Shown: piece after piece, positions 33,716 to 47,039 of the stretch | Layout: each line of letters opens with the position of its first letter | How positions within the stretch are numbered: the stretch's first letter is position 1 | Source of the DNA: Poecilobothrus nobilitatus | Taxonomy: Eukaryota; Arthropoda; Insecta; Diptera; Dolichopodidae | Length of the DNA: 64,000 nucleotides | Direction of reading: 5' to 3' | NCBI GenBank assembly: GCA_947095535.1 | Contig: OX352772.1 | Location: forward strand, 144,503,447 to 144,567,446 | The notes under the pieces: model-generated | Databases searched by the model: none | Seen by the model: the letters and a program-made list of their open reading frames with translations, nothing else | Told to the model about the DNA's origin: nothing | Made by a program: the position numbers and the translations under genes

Positions 33716-34975
33716 TCTTTAAACATATTTATTATAAACAAATTTAAAAAATTGTTTTTGGGTTTTCAAATATATTATTTATCTATTTTTTTAACTATTG
33801 TTTATTACACTCTTGCAAGTACATATTATTATTCCATTCTTTTTGACATTCATTAAATTTACACATGGTTGGATGTCACATATTTCTAGTTTCGAACAAC
33901 TGATTCATACTATGTTTAATTTACCTTTTTTTATTATTTATGATGCTTTCGAATGAAACAGAGAACGTGCAATGCAATTTAAAAGTGAAACATTATTTAA
34001 CTTATAAGAAACACTTAGTAAGTTAAAATATCAAAATAATTTTAATATTTTGTACTTGCATATTCAAAGCTTACGGAATAAACTATTCTACCTCATATCT
34101 TTGTTTGGTAGTTTTGGTTGTAATATACATGTAATTGTCTTAACGGAAATTTGGTTGGCACTTTCTGAGAATAATTTTTTCAATATTCCGGGATATAACT
34201 CATACTTTATAAATCGTGATAAATGTTATGGTGGAATTGCTATATATGTTAAGGATGATATTGCTAGTAATTTTTATCTAGTGAAGAGTACGAGAATAGT
34301 CAGTTTTTAGGAGTAAAATTACTTAAACATAATATTAATGTTATAGGCATATATAGATGTCACTCTACTCATCCTAATCAGTTTGTTAACAAACTGGATG
34401 AGCTCATATTTACCTATAAAAGATCAACAATAGTAAGGAATTTTAATATTAATTTGTTAAACAGTAACAGCTCTGAAATTAAAATGAATTATAATATTGT
34501 GTTGAGTAATGGCTTTGTGGTTTGTAATAATATCTCCGAAAAATTTGCAACTAGGGTTGGATCTCAGTCAAAAACTATAATTGATAATTTTTTAACTGAT
34601 ATTGTAAATTGGGAATATAATTTTTACGTATTAGACAACAGTCTGTCCGCCCAGCAAATGTTTTTATAAGTTCAAACTTCACACCCACAATAAAAAGAGA
34701 AAAACATTACAAAGTTATTTTAGACCATTCAAATGTTGGTAGAGACAATTTCTGGATAAACATTGACTCCTACAATGATTTTGGTGAGGTCACGGGTAAA
34801 AGTAGCGCATTTAGTATTCTGATTTATTACTAAACAGTTAAAAATATCGGTTAAAAATAAATATTAAAAAAATAAAAATAATGTTTTTTGAAAATAAAAT
34901 GTGGGATAATGCCTTACAGAAACGAGAGTATTGAAATTGTTAAAGAATTAAATTATTTTGGTTTACTAATAAATA
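33716..34975 (+). pseudogene. LINE B copy with internal deletion (unit 1; repeated in units 2-4)
   Basis: Endonuclease frames at 34,050-34,310 and 34,454-34,669 match B at 24,600-25,218. A one-base loss near 34,025 removes the longer N-terminal frame. After ATTTATTACTAAAC (34,830) the sequence jumps to AGTTAAAAATATCGG, which corresponds to about 26,645 in B, deleting linker and most of RT. A short RT tail (frame 34,888-35,076) ends the unit. Confidence 0.82.
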
Positions 34976-35000
34976 TAAACATATGGAAATATAAACTAAT

Positions 35001-37831
35001 AATCAAGTTGTTTTCATGTAGTACTCGTACTATTTTACTATTAGCATTTTTCTATAAAATAATTTACCATTTTTAACTCATGTAAATTCTATCATATTCT
35101 CTCCTTTCATATCTCCAGTCTTCTTATATAAGTAGCTGAAGTAAGGCTTTAATATTGCATTTACAAAAATTAATTTTATTTACATTGATTTTTGATCATT
35201 TGCGCTTTTAACTTTATTAATTAGATATTTATTTTTTTCATTTTCAAGCTTCGATTTATAATTATTTCTTAGCTGCCTATATATATCCCATTCCTGCTCA
35301 TTATTTGACCATTTGGCTCTTCTGTACTGAATGATTTTATTATGTTACATATTTCTTAATTCATTTGTAAACCACATATTTTGTTCTTACCAATATTTTT
35401 AGTTGTAGTAAATTGTCTTGCAGCCTTCTTTAAACTATTACTAAGTATGCTCGCTTTTTTATCGCATGATACAAAGTGCCGGGCAGAGTGCTTCTAATAT
35501 TATTTCTAAATGCAGATTTGTTATATTTTAAAAATTTTACACTTTTGACTTCATTATTAATAGTGTGGGATAATTCAGTTTCGACAATAATACTTTCGTC
35601 ATCACTAACTTTTAAGGAACCATCAGTTTTAACCGTAATTTTATTAGAATTATTTGTAATTATAAAATCTATCAGCATGCTGCTATTCATCGTAATCTAG
35701 TTGGTTCATTTAGTCTTGTTTGAACCCTGCAACATTTAATATTTCTGACATATTTATTACAACATTTATTATTTCAACATTTATTATTTTTTATTTCGAA
35801 TGTGAGTCGATTTATTCAAAACAAAAATATTGAATGCGAAAATTGTCGAAAAAAAACTTTAAAGAAAAAAGTCTGTTAAATGTCTTTATTTTTTTAAATA
35901 ATTTATATCATGGTATTATTGATATTTACAACATAATAATACATATATAATTTACATAAATAATCAACAAATTTTGAAAAAATGCGTGTCAGCTTAACAG
36001 TACAAACATTAAGTCACAGTGTTGCATCTGCAAGTGAAAATAAACAATTTCAAAAAAATACATATTTGCTCTATGTAATGCAAATTCTACCACAAAATTT
36101 TAAAAAAAAATTGATACTTTGACTGTCTAAATATTAAACGATCCTAATCCTTTTGTTCACAAATTAATAATCATATTTGGAAAAAATTACAAGAATTAAT
36201 TGTATACTTACAAAAAGTCAAATATCAAAAGAATCAAAATATCAAAAGAATCATTATTGATAAATGTGTAAAATGTACTCAAGAATCGCCTTATAAATTT
36301 TGGTTTGATGAGGAGGCCTCAATATGCTGTTCACATAAGATGCAAATTTTAAATTTATTGATTACCATATTATTGCGAAAACATTGTTCTTGGATACATT
36401 CAAAGTTAAAACTTCCAACGAATTTAAAACACAGATCTTACAAAATCAATAATTTCATTATACAAGCAAGTAAAACATCAGAATATTTAAAATTTAAAAA
36501 AAATATTAAAAAAGATTATGTATTAAAAAAAATCAATTAATTTTTTTCTTTAAACATATTTATTATAAACAAATTTAAAAAATTGTTTTTGGGTTTTCAA
36601 ATATATTATTTATCTATTTTTTTAACTATTGTTTATTACACTCTTGCAAGTACATATTATTATTCCATTCTTTTTGACATTCATTAAATTTACACATGGT
36701 TGGATGTCACATATTTCTAGTTTCGAACAACTGATTCATACTATGTTTAATTTACCTTTTTTTATTATTTATGATGCTTTCGAATGAAACAGAGAACGTG
36801 CAATGCAATTTAAAAGTGAAACATTATTTAACTTATAAGAAACACTTAGTAAGTTAAAATATCAAAATAATTTTAATATTTTGTACTTGCATATTCAAAG
36901 CTTACGGAATAAACTATTCCACCTCATATCTTTGTTTGGTAGTTTTGGTTGTAATATACATGTAATTGTCTTAACGGAAATTTGGTTGGCACTTTCTGAG
37001 AATAATTTTTTCAATATTCCGGGATATAACTCATACTTTATAAATCGTGATAAATGTTATGGTGGAATTGCTATATATGTTAAGGATGATATTGCTAGTA
37101 ATTTTTATCTAGTGAAGAGTACGAGAATAGTCAGTTTTTAGGAGTAAAATTACTTAAACATAATATTAATGTTATAGGCATATATAGATGTCACTCTACT
37201 CATCCTAATCAGTTTGTTAACAAACTGGATGAGCTCATATTTACCTATAAAAGATCAACAATAGTAAGGAATTTTAATATTAATTTGTTAAACAGTAACA
37301 GCTCTGAAATTAAAATGAATTATAATATTGTGTTGAGTAATGGCTTTGTGGTTTGTAATAATATCTCCGAAAAATTTGCAACTAGGGTTGGATCTCAGTC
37401 AAAAACTATAATTGATAATTTTTTAACTGATATTGTAAATTGGGAATATAATTTTTACGTATTAGACAACAGTCTGTCCGCCCAGCAAATGTTTTTATAA
37501 GTTCGAACTTCACACCCACAATAAAAAGAGAAAAACATTACAAAGTTATTTTAGACCATTCAAATGTTGGTAGAGACAATTTCTGGATAAACATTGACTC
37601 CTACAATGATTTTGGTGAGGTCACGGGTAAAAGTAGCGCATTTAGTATTCTGATTTATTACTAAACAGTTAAAAATATCAGTTAAAAATAAATATTAAAA
37701 AAATAAAAATAATGTTTTTTGAAAATAAAATGTGGGATAATGCCTTACAGAAACGAGAGTATTGAAATTGTTAAAGAATTAAATTATTTTGGTTTACTAA
37801 TAAATATAAACATATGGAAATATAAACTAAT
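35001..37831. repeat. 2.8 kb unit 2
   Basis: D endonuclease 35,430-35,690 (minus), P-like frame 36,340-36,540, B endonuclease 36,881-37,141 and 37,285-37,500. It reads TCAAAGTTAAAAC near 36,401 where the others read TCAAAGATAAAAC. Confidence 0.93.
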
Positions 37832-40662
37832 AATCAAGTTGTTTTCATGTAGTACTCGTACTATTTTACTATTAGTATTTTTCTATAAAATAATTTACCA
37901 TTTTTAACTCATGTAAATTCTATCATATTCTCTCCTTTCATATCTCCAGTCTTCTTATATAAGTAGCTGAAGTAAGGTTTTAATATTGCATTTACAAAAA
38001 TTAATTTTATTTACATTGATTTTTGATCATTTGCGCTTTTAACTTTATTAATTAGATATTTATTTTTTTCATTTTCAAGCTTCGATTTATAATTATTTCT
38101 TAGCTGCCTATATATATCCCATTCCTGCTCATTATTTGACCATTTGGCTCTTCTGTACTGAATGATTTTATTATGTTACATATTTCTTAATTCATTTGTA
38201 AACCACATATTTTGTTCTTACCAATATTTTTAGTTGTAGTAAATTGTCTTGCAGCCTTCTTTAAACTATTACTAAGTATGCTCGCTTTTTTATCGCATGA
38301 TACAAAGTGCCGGGCAGAGTGCTTCTAATATTATTTCTAAATGCAGATTTGTTATATTTTAAAAATTTTACACTTTTGACTTCATTATTAATAGTGTGGG
38401 ATAATTCAGTTTCGACAATAATACTTTCGTCATCACTAACTTTTAAGGAACCATCAGTTTTAACCGTAATTTTATTAGAATTATTTGTAATTATAAAATC
38501 TATCAGCATGCTGCTATTCATCGTAATCTAGTTGGTTCATTTAGTCTTGTTTGAACCCTGCAACATTTAATATTTCTGACATATTTATTACAACATTTAT
38601 TATTTCAACATTTATTATTTTTTATTTCGAATGTGAGTCGATTTATTCAAAACAAAAATATTGAATGCGAAAATTGTCGAAAAAAAACTTTAAAGAAAAA
38701 AGTCTGTTAAATGTCTTTATTTTTTTAAATAATTTATATCATGGTATTATTGATATTTACAACATAATAATACATACATAATTTACATAAATAATCAACA
38801 AATTTTGAAAAAATGCGTGTCAGCTTAACAGTACAAACATTAAGTCACAGTGTTGCATCTGCAAGTGAAAATAAACAATTTCAAAAAAATACATATTTGC
38901 TCTATGTAATGCAAATTCTACCACAAAATTTTAAAAAAAAATTGATACTTTGACTGTCTAAATATTAAACGATCCTAATCCTTTTGTTCACAAATTAATA
39001 ATCATATTTGGAAAAAATTACAAGAATTAATTGTATACTTACAAAAAGTCAAATATCAAAAGAATCAAAATATCAAAAGAATCATTATTGATAAATGTGT
39101 AAAATGTACTCAAGAATCGCCTTATAAATTTTGGTTTGATGAGGAGGCCTCAATATGCTGTTCACATAAGATGCAAATTTTAAATTTATTGATTACCATA
39201 TTATTGCGAAAACATTGTTCTTGGATACATTCAAAGATAAAACTTCCAACGAATTTAAAACACAGATCTTACAAAATCAATAATTTCATTATACAAGCAA
39301 GTAAAACATCAGAATATTTAAAATTTAAAAAAAATATTAAAAAAGATTATGTATTAAAAAAAATCAATTAATTTTTTTCTTTAAACATATTTATTATAAA
39401 CAAATTTAAAAAATTGTTTTTGGGTTTTCAAATATATTATTTATCTATTTTTTTAACTATTGTTTATTACACTCTTGCAAGTACATATTATTATTCCATT
39501 CTTTTTGACATTCATTAAATTTACACATGGTTGGATGTCACATATTTCTAGTTTCGAACAACTGATTCATACTATGTTTAATTTACCTTTTTTTATTATT
39601 TATGATGCTTTCGAATGAAACAGAGAACGTGCAATGCAATTTAAAAGTGAAACATTATTTAACTTATAAGAAACACTTAGTAAGTTAAAATATCAAAATA
39701 ATTTTAATATTTTGTACTTGCATATTCAAAGCTTACGGAATAAACTATTCCACCTCATATCTTTGTTTGGTAGTTTTGGTTGTAATATACATGTAATTGT
39801 CTTAACGGAAATTTGGTTGGCACTTTCTGAGAATAATTTTTTCAATATTCCGGGATATAACTCATACTTTATAAATCGTGATAAATGTTATGGTGGAATT
39901 GCTATATATGTTAAGGATGATATTGCTAGTAATTTTTATCTAGTGAAGAGTACGAGAATAGTCAGTTTTTAGGAGTAAAATTACTTAAACATAATATTAA
40001 TGTTATAGGCATATATAGATGTCACTCTACTCATCCTAATCAGTTTGTTAACAAACTGGATGAGCTCATATTTACCTATAAAAGATCAACAATAGTAAGG
40101 AATTTTAATATTAATTTGTTAAACAGTAACAGCTCTGAAATTAAAATGAATTATAATATTGTGTTGAGTAATGGCTTTGTGGTTTGTAATAATATCTCCG
40201 AAAAATTTGCAACTAGGGTTGGATCTCAGTCAAAAACTATAATTGATAATTTTTTAACTGATATTGTAAATTGGGAATATAATTTTTACGTATTAGACAA
40301 CAGTCTGTCCGCCCAGCAAATGTTTTTATAAGTTCAAACTTCACACCCACAATAAAAAGAGAAAAACATTACAAAGTTATTTTAGACCATTCAAATGTTG
40401 GTAGAGACAATTTCTGGATAAACATTGACTCCTACAATGATTTTGGTGAGGTCACGGGTAAAAGTAGCGCATTTAGTATTCTGATTTATTACTAAACAGT
40501 TAAAAATATCGGTTAAAAATAAATATTAAAAAAATAAAAATAATGTTTTTTGAAAATAAAATGTGGGATAATGCCTTACAGAAACGAGAGTATTGAAATT
40601 GTTAAAGAATTAAATTATTTTGGTTTACTAATAAATATAAACATATGGAAATATAAACTAAT
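37832..40662. repeat. 2.8 kb unit 3
   Basis: D endonuclease 38,261-38,521 (minus), P-like frame 39,171-39,371, B endonuclease 39,712-39,972 and 40,116-40,331. It has ACATACATAATTTAC near 38,771 where the others have ACATATATAATTTAC. Confidence 0.93.
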
Positions 40663-43490
40663 AATCAAGTTGTTTTCATGTAGTACTCGTACTATTTTAC
40701 TATTAGCATTTTTCTATAAAATAATTTACCATTTTTAACTCATGTAAATTCTATCATATTCTCTCCTTTCATATCTCCAGTTTTCTTATATAAGTAGCTG
40801 AAGTAAGGCTTTAATATTGCATTTACAAAAATTAATTTTATTTACATTGATTTTTGATCATTTGCGCTTTTAACTTTATTAATTAGATATTTATTTTTTT
40901 CATTTTCAAGCTTCGATTTATAATTATTTCTTAGCTGCCTATATATATCCCATTCCTGCTCATTATTTGACCATTTGGCTCTTCTGTACTGAATGATTTT
41001 ATTATGTTACATATTTCTTAATTCATTTGTAAACCACATATTTTGTTCTTACCAATATTTTTAGTTGTAGTAAATTGTCTTGCAGCCTTCTTTAAACTAT
41101 TACTAAGTATGCTCGCTTTTTTATCGCATGATACAAAGTGCCGGGCAGAGTGCTTCTAATATTATTTCTAAATGCAGATTTGTTATATTTTAAAAATTTT
41201 ACACTTTTGACTTCATTATTAATAGTGTGGAATAATTCAGTTTCGACAATAATACTTTCGTCATCACTAACTTTTAAGGAACCATCAGTTTTAACCGTAA
41301 TTTTATTAGAATTATTTGTAATTATAAAATCTATCAGCATGCTGCTATTCATCGTAATCTAGTTGGTTCATTTAGTCTTGTTTGAACCCTGCAACATTTA
41401 ATATTTCTGACATATTTATTACAACATTTATTATTTCAACATTTATTATTTTTTATTTCGAATGTGAGTCGATTTATTCAAAACAAAAATATTGAATGCG
41501 AAAATTGTCGAAAAAAAACTTTAAAGAAAAAAGTCTGTTAAATGTCTTTATTTTTTTAAATAATTTATATCATGGTATTATTGATATTTACAACATAATA
41601 ATACATATATAATTTACATAAATAATCAACAAATTTTGAAAAAATGCGTGTCAGCTTAACAGTACAAACATTAAGTCACAGTGTTGCATCTGCAAGTGAA
41701 AATAAACAATTTCAAAAAAATACATATTTGCTCTATGTAATGCAAATTCTACCACAAAATTTTAAAAAAAAATTGATACTTTGACTGTCTAAATATTAAA
41801 CGATCCTAATCCTTTTGTTCACAAATTAATAATCATATTTGGAAAAAATTACAAGAATTAATTGTATACTTACAAAAAGTCAAATATCAAAAGAATCAAA
41901 ATATCAAAAGAATCATTATTGATAAATGTGTAAAATGTACTCAAGAATCGCCTTATAAATTTTGGTTTGATGAGGAGGCCTCAATATGCTGTTCACATAA
42001 GATGCAAATTTTAAATTTATTGATTACCATATTATTGCGAAAACATTGTTCTTGGATACATTCAAAGATAAAACTTCCAACGAATTTAAAACACAGATCT
42101 TACAAAATCAATAATTTCATTATACAAGCAAGTAAAACATCAGAATATTTAAAATTTAAAAAAAATATTAAAAAAGATTATGTATTAAAAAAAATCAATT
42201 AATTTTTTTCTTTAAACATATTTATTATAAACAAATTTAAAAAATTGTTTTTGGGTTTTCAAATATATTATTTATCTATTTTTTTAACTATTGTTTATTA
42301 CACTCTTGCAAGTACATATTATTATTCCATTCTTTTTGACATTCATTAAATTTACACATGGTTGGATGTCACATATTTCTAGTTTCGAACAACTGATTCA
42401 TACTATGTTTAATTTACCTTTTTTTATTATTTATGATGCTTTCGAATGAAACAGAGAACGTGCAATGCAATTTAAAAGTGAAACATTATTTAACTTATAA
42501 GAAACACTTAGTAAGTTAAAATATCAAAATAATTTTAATATTTTGTACTTGCATATTCAAAGCTTACGGAATAAACTATTCCACCTCATATCTTTGTTTG
42601 GTAGTTTTGGTTGTAATATACATGTAATTGTCTTAACGGAAATTTGGTTGGCACTTTCTGAGAATAATTTTTTCAATATTCCGGGATATAACTCATACTT
42701 TATAAATCGTGATAAATGTTATGGTGGAATTGCTATATATGTTAAGGATGATATTGCTAGTAATTTTTATCTAGTGAAGAGTACGAGAATAGTCAGTTTT
42801 TAGGAGTAAAATTACTTAAACATAATATTAATGTTATAGGCATATATAGATGTCACTCTACTCATCCTAATCAGTTTGTTAACAAACTGGATGAGCTCAT
42901 ATTTACCTATAAAAGATCAACAATAGTAAGGAATTTTAATATTAATTTGTTAAACAGTAACAGCTCTGAAATTAAAATGAATTATAATATTGTGTTGAGT
43001 AATGGCTTTGTGGTTTGTAATAATATCTCCGAAAAATTTGCAACTAGGGTTGGATCTCAGTCAAAAACTATAATTGATAATTTTTTAACTGATATTGTAA
43101 ATTGGGAATATAATTTTTACGTATTAGACAACAGTCTGTCCGCCCAGCAAATGTTTTTATAAGTTCGAACTTCACACCCACAATAAAAAGAGAAAAACAT
43201 TACAAAGTTATTTTAGACCATTCAAATGTTGGTAGAGACAATTTCTGGATAAACATTGACTCCTACAATGATTTTGGTGAGGTCACGGGTAAAAGTAGCG
43301 CATTTAGTATTCTGATTTATTACTAAACAGTTAAAAATATCGGTTAAAAATAAATATTAAAAAAATAAAAATAATGTTTTTTGAAAATAAAATGTGGGAT
43401 AATGCCTTACAGAAACGAGAGTATTGAAATTGTTAAAGAATTAAATTATTTTGGTTTACTAATAAATATAAACATATGGAAATATAAACT
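40663..43490. repeat. 2.8 kb unit 4
   Basis: D endonuclease 41,092-41,352 (minus), P-like frame 42,002-42,202, B endonuclease 42,543-42,803 and 42,947-43,162. At 43,490 AATATAAACT continues TATAAATATAAACATATATGG instead of restarting the unit, a short local duplication marking the array edge. Confidence 0.93.
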
Positions 43491-44426
43491 TATAAATATA
43501 AACATATATGGTTTACTAATAATATAAAGATAGTAAATTAAACTGGAGCAATCATATCTGACAGTCATATCTATATAATAAAACGTATAACGCCTTATAT
43601 TTTTATTATTCGTAAATTGAGAAATTTTTTGTCACACAAGGCTTTATTTATGATTTATGATTCTTATATAAAAACACTAATTTCGTATTTCAACCCAATT
43701 TGGAGTAATGCTCCACAAATCTATATTAATAAACTAGATATAATTCATTAAAAATGTATAAAAGTAATTCAGAGATTCCCCATATACCACCCAACAGATT
43801 TGTTGTATTCAAACCAATATTTAAACCTGGAAAGAATTTGCAGGCTTGAACTATACTTACTAGCTTTTAAAATTGCAAATAACAAAATTAAACATAACTT
43901 TATTTTAAATCTAATAACTGACATACATAATTACAACACTCGCAATAAGTCAAATTTTCATCTAACGTTATTTAGAACAGATAACCAAAAAAAAAACTGT
44001 TTATACAATGAACTTCCGCAAAACCTTAAGATTATTGATAATTTACTTTTGTTTAAACACAAAATAAGAATATTATTGGCCATCTAACAAGCCAGCAAAG
44101 TTAAAAATAAAAAATTTATTTTTATATGGAAATAGATTGTTTTTTTTACGATATTGTGGGGATGAATTAGTATTTAATTTTAGAATTTGTTTTAGTATAG
44201 TATTAGTATTTAATTTAAAGAAAGAATAAGTAAAAATAAATAATTGAAATTGATATTTAGTTGTAACAAAACATTATGTTTGGTAGATTAACAAAAAAAA
44301 AAATGTATACGTTATAATTTTATACGACCATACGGCTTAGGTCTTGAATAAAAAAATTAAAAAAAAAAAGGAAATAAAGAAAAAAAAATAAGATTTAGAA
44401 TTAGTGAAAATACAATTAATTATATA
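43491..44426 (+). mobile_element. LINE B 3' end (RT thumb, C-terminal region, 3' UTR)
   Basis: Matches B from about 26,775 to 27,688. It includes the thumb region, the C-terminal frame 43,800-44,087 (LERICRLELYLLAFKIANN, ITDIHNYNTRNKSNFHLTLF, NELPQNLKIIDN), which is better kept than in the 27 kb copy, and the same A-rich 3' UTR ending ATTATATA against copy A4. Confidence 0.85.
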
Positions 44427-47039
44427 GGTTAGGTTACGTTAAGGTGGCTGCCAAAAAAGCACACTTAAACCGTATTTGGTCCATAGTGATACCACATAGA
44501 AGCTTTTCTATCCCACTTGTTAAAACCAATTTGAGCTTTTTGCAAAGGGCAGAATACTCTTCACATTTTTACCTGACAGATCGCTAAGGTTGTTGAAGAG
44601 ATATTGCCCCAAATGGGTATTCCTTCTTGCCGACAAGACCGGGCATGTACAAAGGAGATGGAGAGTAGTTTCCTCCCCTTCTTCATGTTTGCAGGCTCTA
44701 CAATAGTCGTTTGCGGATAAGCCAAGTCTTCTGGCCTGCTTCCGTATTAGACAGTGACCGGTGATTATACCCATTGTCATTCAAATGTCTGCCCTTTTGA
44801 GGGAAAGCAGATCATTGGATCGTGTTAAATCTGTTTTGGGCCATATCAATCTTGTGATATTGCACGGGGTTAAGTTTGACCATTTTTAATTTACCATATC
44901 CGTTATTTTTTTTCGAAGTAACGTTTTGCTTGTGGATGGAGGTACCTCCAGTCTTGCCCTATCCGGCAGCACTTGTAAGGTTGTACCAATTTTTGCGAGT
45001 TCATCAACTTTTTCATTTTCCGGAATACCTCGATGACCTGGTACCCAGCAAAGCTGAATGCTAAACTTCCTGGCCATCGCGTTAAGAAGTTTTCAACAGT
45101 TTATTACAGTCTTCGAGGTTGTTCATGTTAATTCCAGAAATTTTAACGCAACCTGACTATCTGACAAAATACGTACTTGCTTTACAGTCAAAACGCTTCT
45201 ATTCAGTAGAATCAAAGCTTCTTGAATTGCCATAATTTCCGCTTGGAAGACACTACAATGGTCTGGTAATCGGAAATTATGACTGATATTCAGATTATTT
45301 GAGAAGACCTCGAATCCTACACTGCTGTTCATTTTTGAACTATCCGTGTAGAATTGTACTCATTTGAAGGTCATCACTGTGTTCGAGTTCCAACTCTCAC
45401 GGGTTGGTATGCTCGTCATATGAGATTTCCCGAAGAAGTAAGTAGGGGACGTGTAGTCTACCAAGACGGGAGTGGACTTGAATTGGTTTATGTTATTCGA
45501 GTGACCTCGTGAATTGATAGAGTTAGACACAGAAATTTCGCCGTTTCGCTAAAGGCAAGAGTGGAGCCATTAAATGAAGGCGGCTTTATTTTAGGAAATT
45601 TATATTTCCTTGTAAAAAGGACCAGTTCGGTTTTCTGTGGATTTACAAAAACGTCCCTGAGACTGTCTGGGAACTTGCCACTGACAACGACAGCACCATC
45701 GTCCTCATAGGTGATTGTTGTGCAGCCCGTCTCTTCCAGGATTTTAAGCAGTTTATTTACCACCATATTCAAAACAAGGGGAGATAGCACCCCTCCTTGC
45801 GGAGTCCCTCTTTTCACAAACTTTTTTGCAGAAGCGGTGCCTAAATTGGCACTGATGGTCTGCTATTTAGCGTATTAGCTATCAGTGCTCTTAGCTCCGA
45901 TTCTACTCTTAGGCTTATGAGTGCGTCTACAATTGCTGCCTGATTGATGTTATTAAACGCTCCCTATAGAAGCTGCAAGAGTATACTCTTTGCAATTTAA
46001 AGATCTTTCAATCGAGCTTGTCAAAGTGTGAAGTGCAGTATCAATCAGTGCAGTATCCACTGACTTTCCTTTACAGTAAGCATGTTGAGAGGCTGACAAC
46101 AGATTTTTATCTAAGTCGCAACGGATATGGATGTCGATCAATCTTTCAAAAGTTTTTAGAAGGAAGGATGACAGGCTTATAGGCCGAAAGTCTTTCGCAT
46201 AGACGTAACCACTTTTGCCGGCCCTGAGTATCAACACTATTCTGACCTGTTTCCATTTATCCAGGATAAGCCCCAAACTAAGACAAAAAACAGAAAATGC
46301 TTGTTAGCCAAGCCAGGGTAGTAGATGAAGCTAGCTGGATCTCAGCGGGTGTAATATCTTCCGGTTCGCTGGACTTGAATAGCTTGAAACTATCTATAGC
46401 CCACTGTAGTTTGTCTCTTGTAACCGCAATCTCTGAGATAGAAGGGGGAGGATTCAAAAGACAAGCCACCTCTGAGCCATTATTTGTGCACCCAGAAAAA
46501 TGGGTTTTTAAAAGTAATTCCAACTACTCCAGGTGTCTTTTTTCGCCTCTTTAAGTGCTTTTTTGTACTGACTAAGAGCCGTTTTATAAGAGCTGCAGTC
46601 CTGTACCTCATTGGGTTTTTAGACATTATTAAAACTCCTCCTAATATCTTTTCATAGAGCTTTGATTTCATCATTCCACCAAGGTGGTGTAGATTTTCCC
46701 CTAGGCTTACTGATGGGACACGAATGCTCTAAGGACTTATTGCAGGCCTTAGTAAAAACGTTTACTAGACTATTTAGATCCTGAATATTTTTAGGAATTC
46801 CAGGTGTTAAAGAGGGAAGCGATGACTTCAAGTGCTCCCTATATTTGTTCCAGTCAGTTCTCTTAAGATTTTGATAGACTGACTTTATTTGAGAACTTTC
46901 GTCCAGACTGAACTTAAGGTATCTGTGATCTGAAAAGGAATGCTCATCAGAAACTTTCCATTAGTTTATTTTAGAATAAATGAAGTCCGAGACTAAGGTT
47001 ATGTTTAGGACTTCTTGCCTATTACTAGTAACAAAGGTA
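44427..47039 (-). mobile_element. LOA-like copy A4, truncated and internally deleted
   Basis: Follows the B 3' end exactly as A3 does. It holds the C-terminal Cys region (44,520-44,780, with DYCRACKHEEGEETTLHLLC), RNase H pieces (44,886-45,332, YTDSSKM), RT (45,488-46,276), linker (46,278-46,674) and part of the endonuclease, ending at ACAAAGGTA (47,039). A deletion near 45,515 removes the region between RT and RNase H, and a second near 45,645 removes part of the RT palm. The RT catalytic YADD is changed to YEDD (TYEDDGAVVV), a loss of function absent from A1 and A3. Confidence 0.87.

Larger units (their letters stand above)
32180..35000. repeat. 2.8 kb unit 1
   Basis: Ten bases shorter than the others: AAGTCATCTGC near 33,193 lacks CAGTGTTGCA. 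It reads TTTTCATCTAG at its start where later units read TTTTCATGTAG. Components: D 32,180-32,960 (minus), P-like 33,013-33,709 (plus), B 33,716-34,975 (plus). Confidence 0.93.
32180..43490. repeat. Tandem array of four 2.8 kb units made of LINE and P-like fragments
   Basis: Starts of the unit (AATCAAGTTG) lie at 32,180, 35,001, 37,832 and 40,663: periods 2,821, 2,831 and 2,831. Copies are almost identical. Each unit joins a minus-strand jockey-like endonuclease/linker fragment (D), a plus-strand P-like remnant, and a plus-strand LINE B copy with about 1.26 kb deleted between endonuclease and RT end. The two endonucleases thus point away from each other around the P-like part. The last unit leaves the pattern at about 43,490 and runs into the true 3' end of B. 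Confidence 0.95.

Noticed and set aside
32180..43490. CRISPR-like or tandem gene array because of regular repeats
   Set aside because: Units are 2.8 kb, contain broken TE coding sequence, and have no spacers or conserved open genes.
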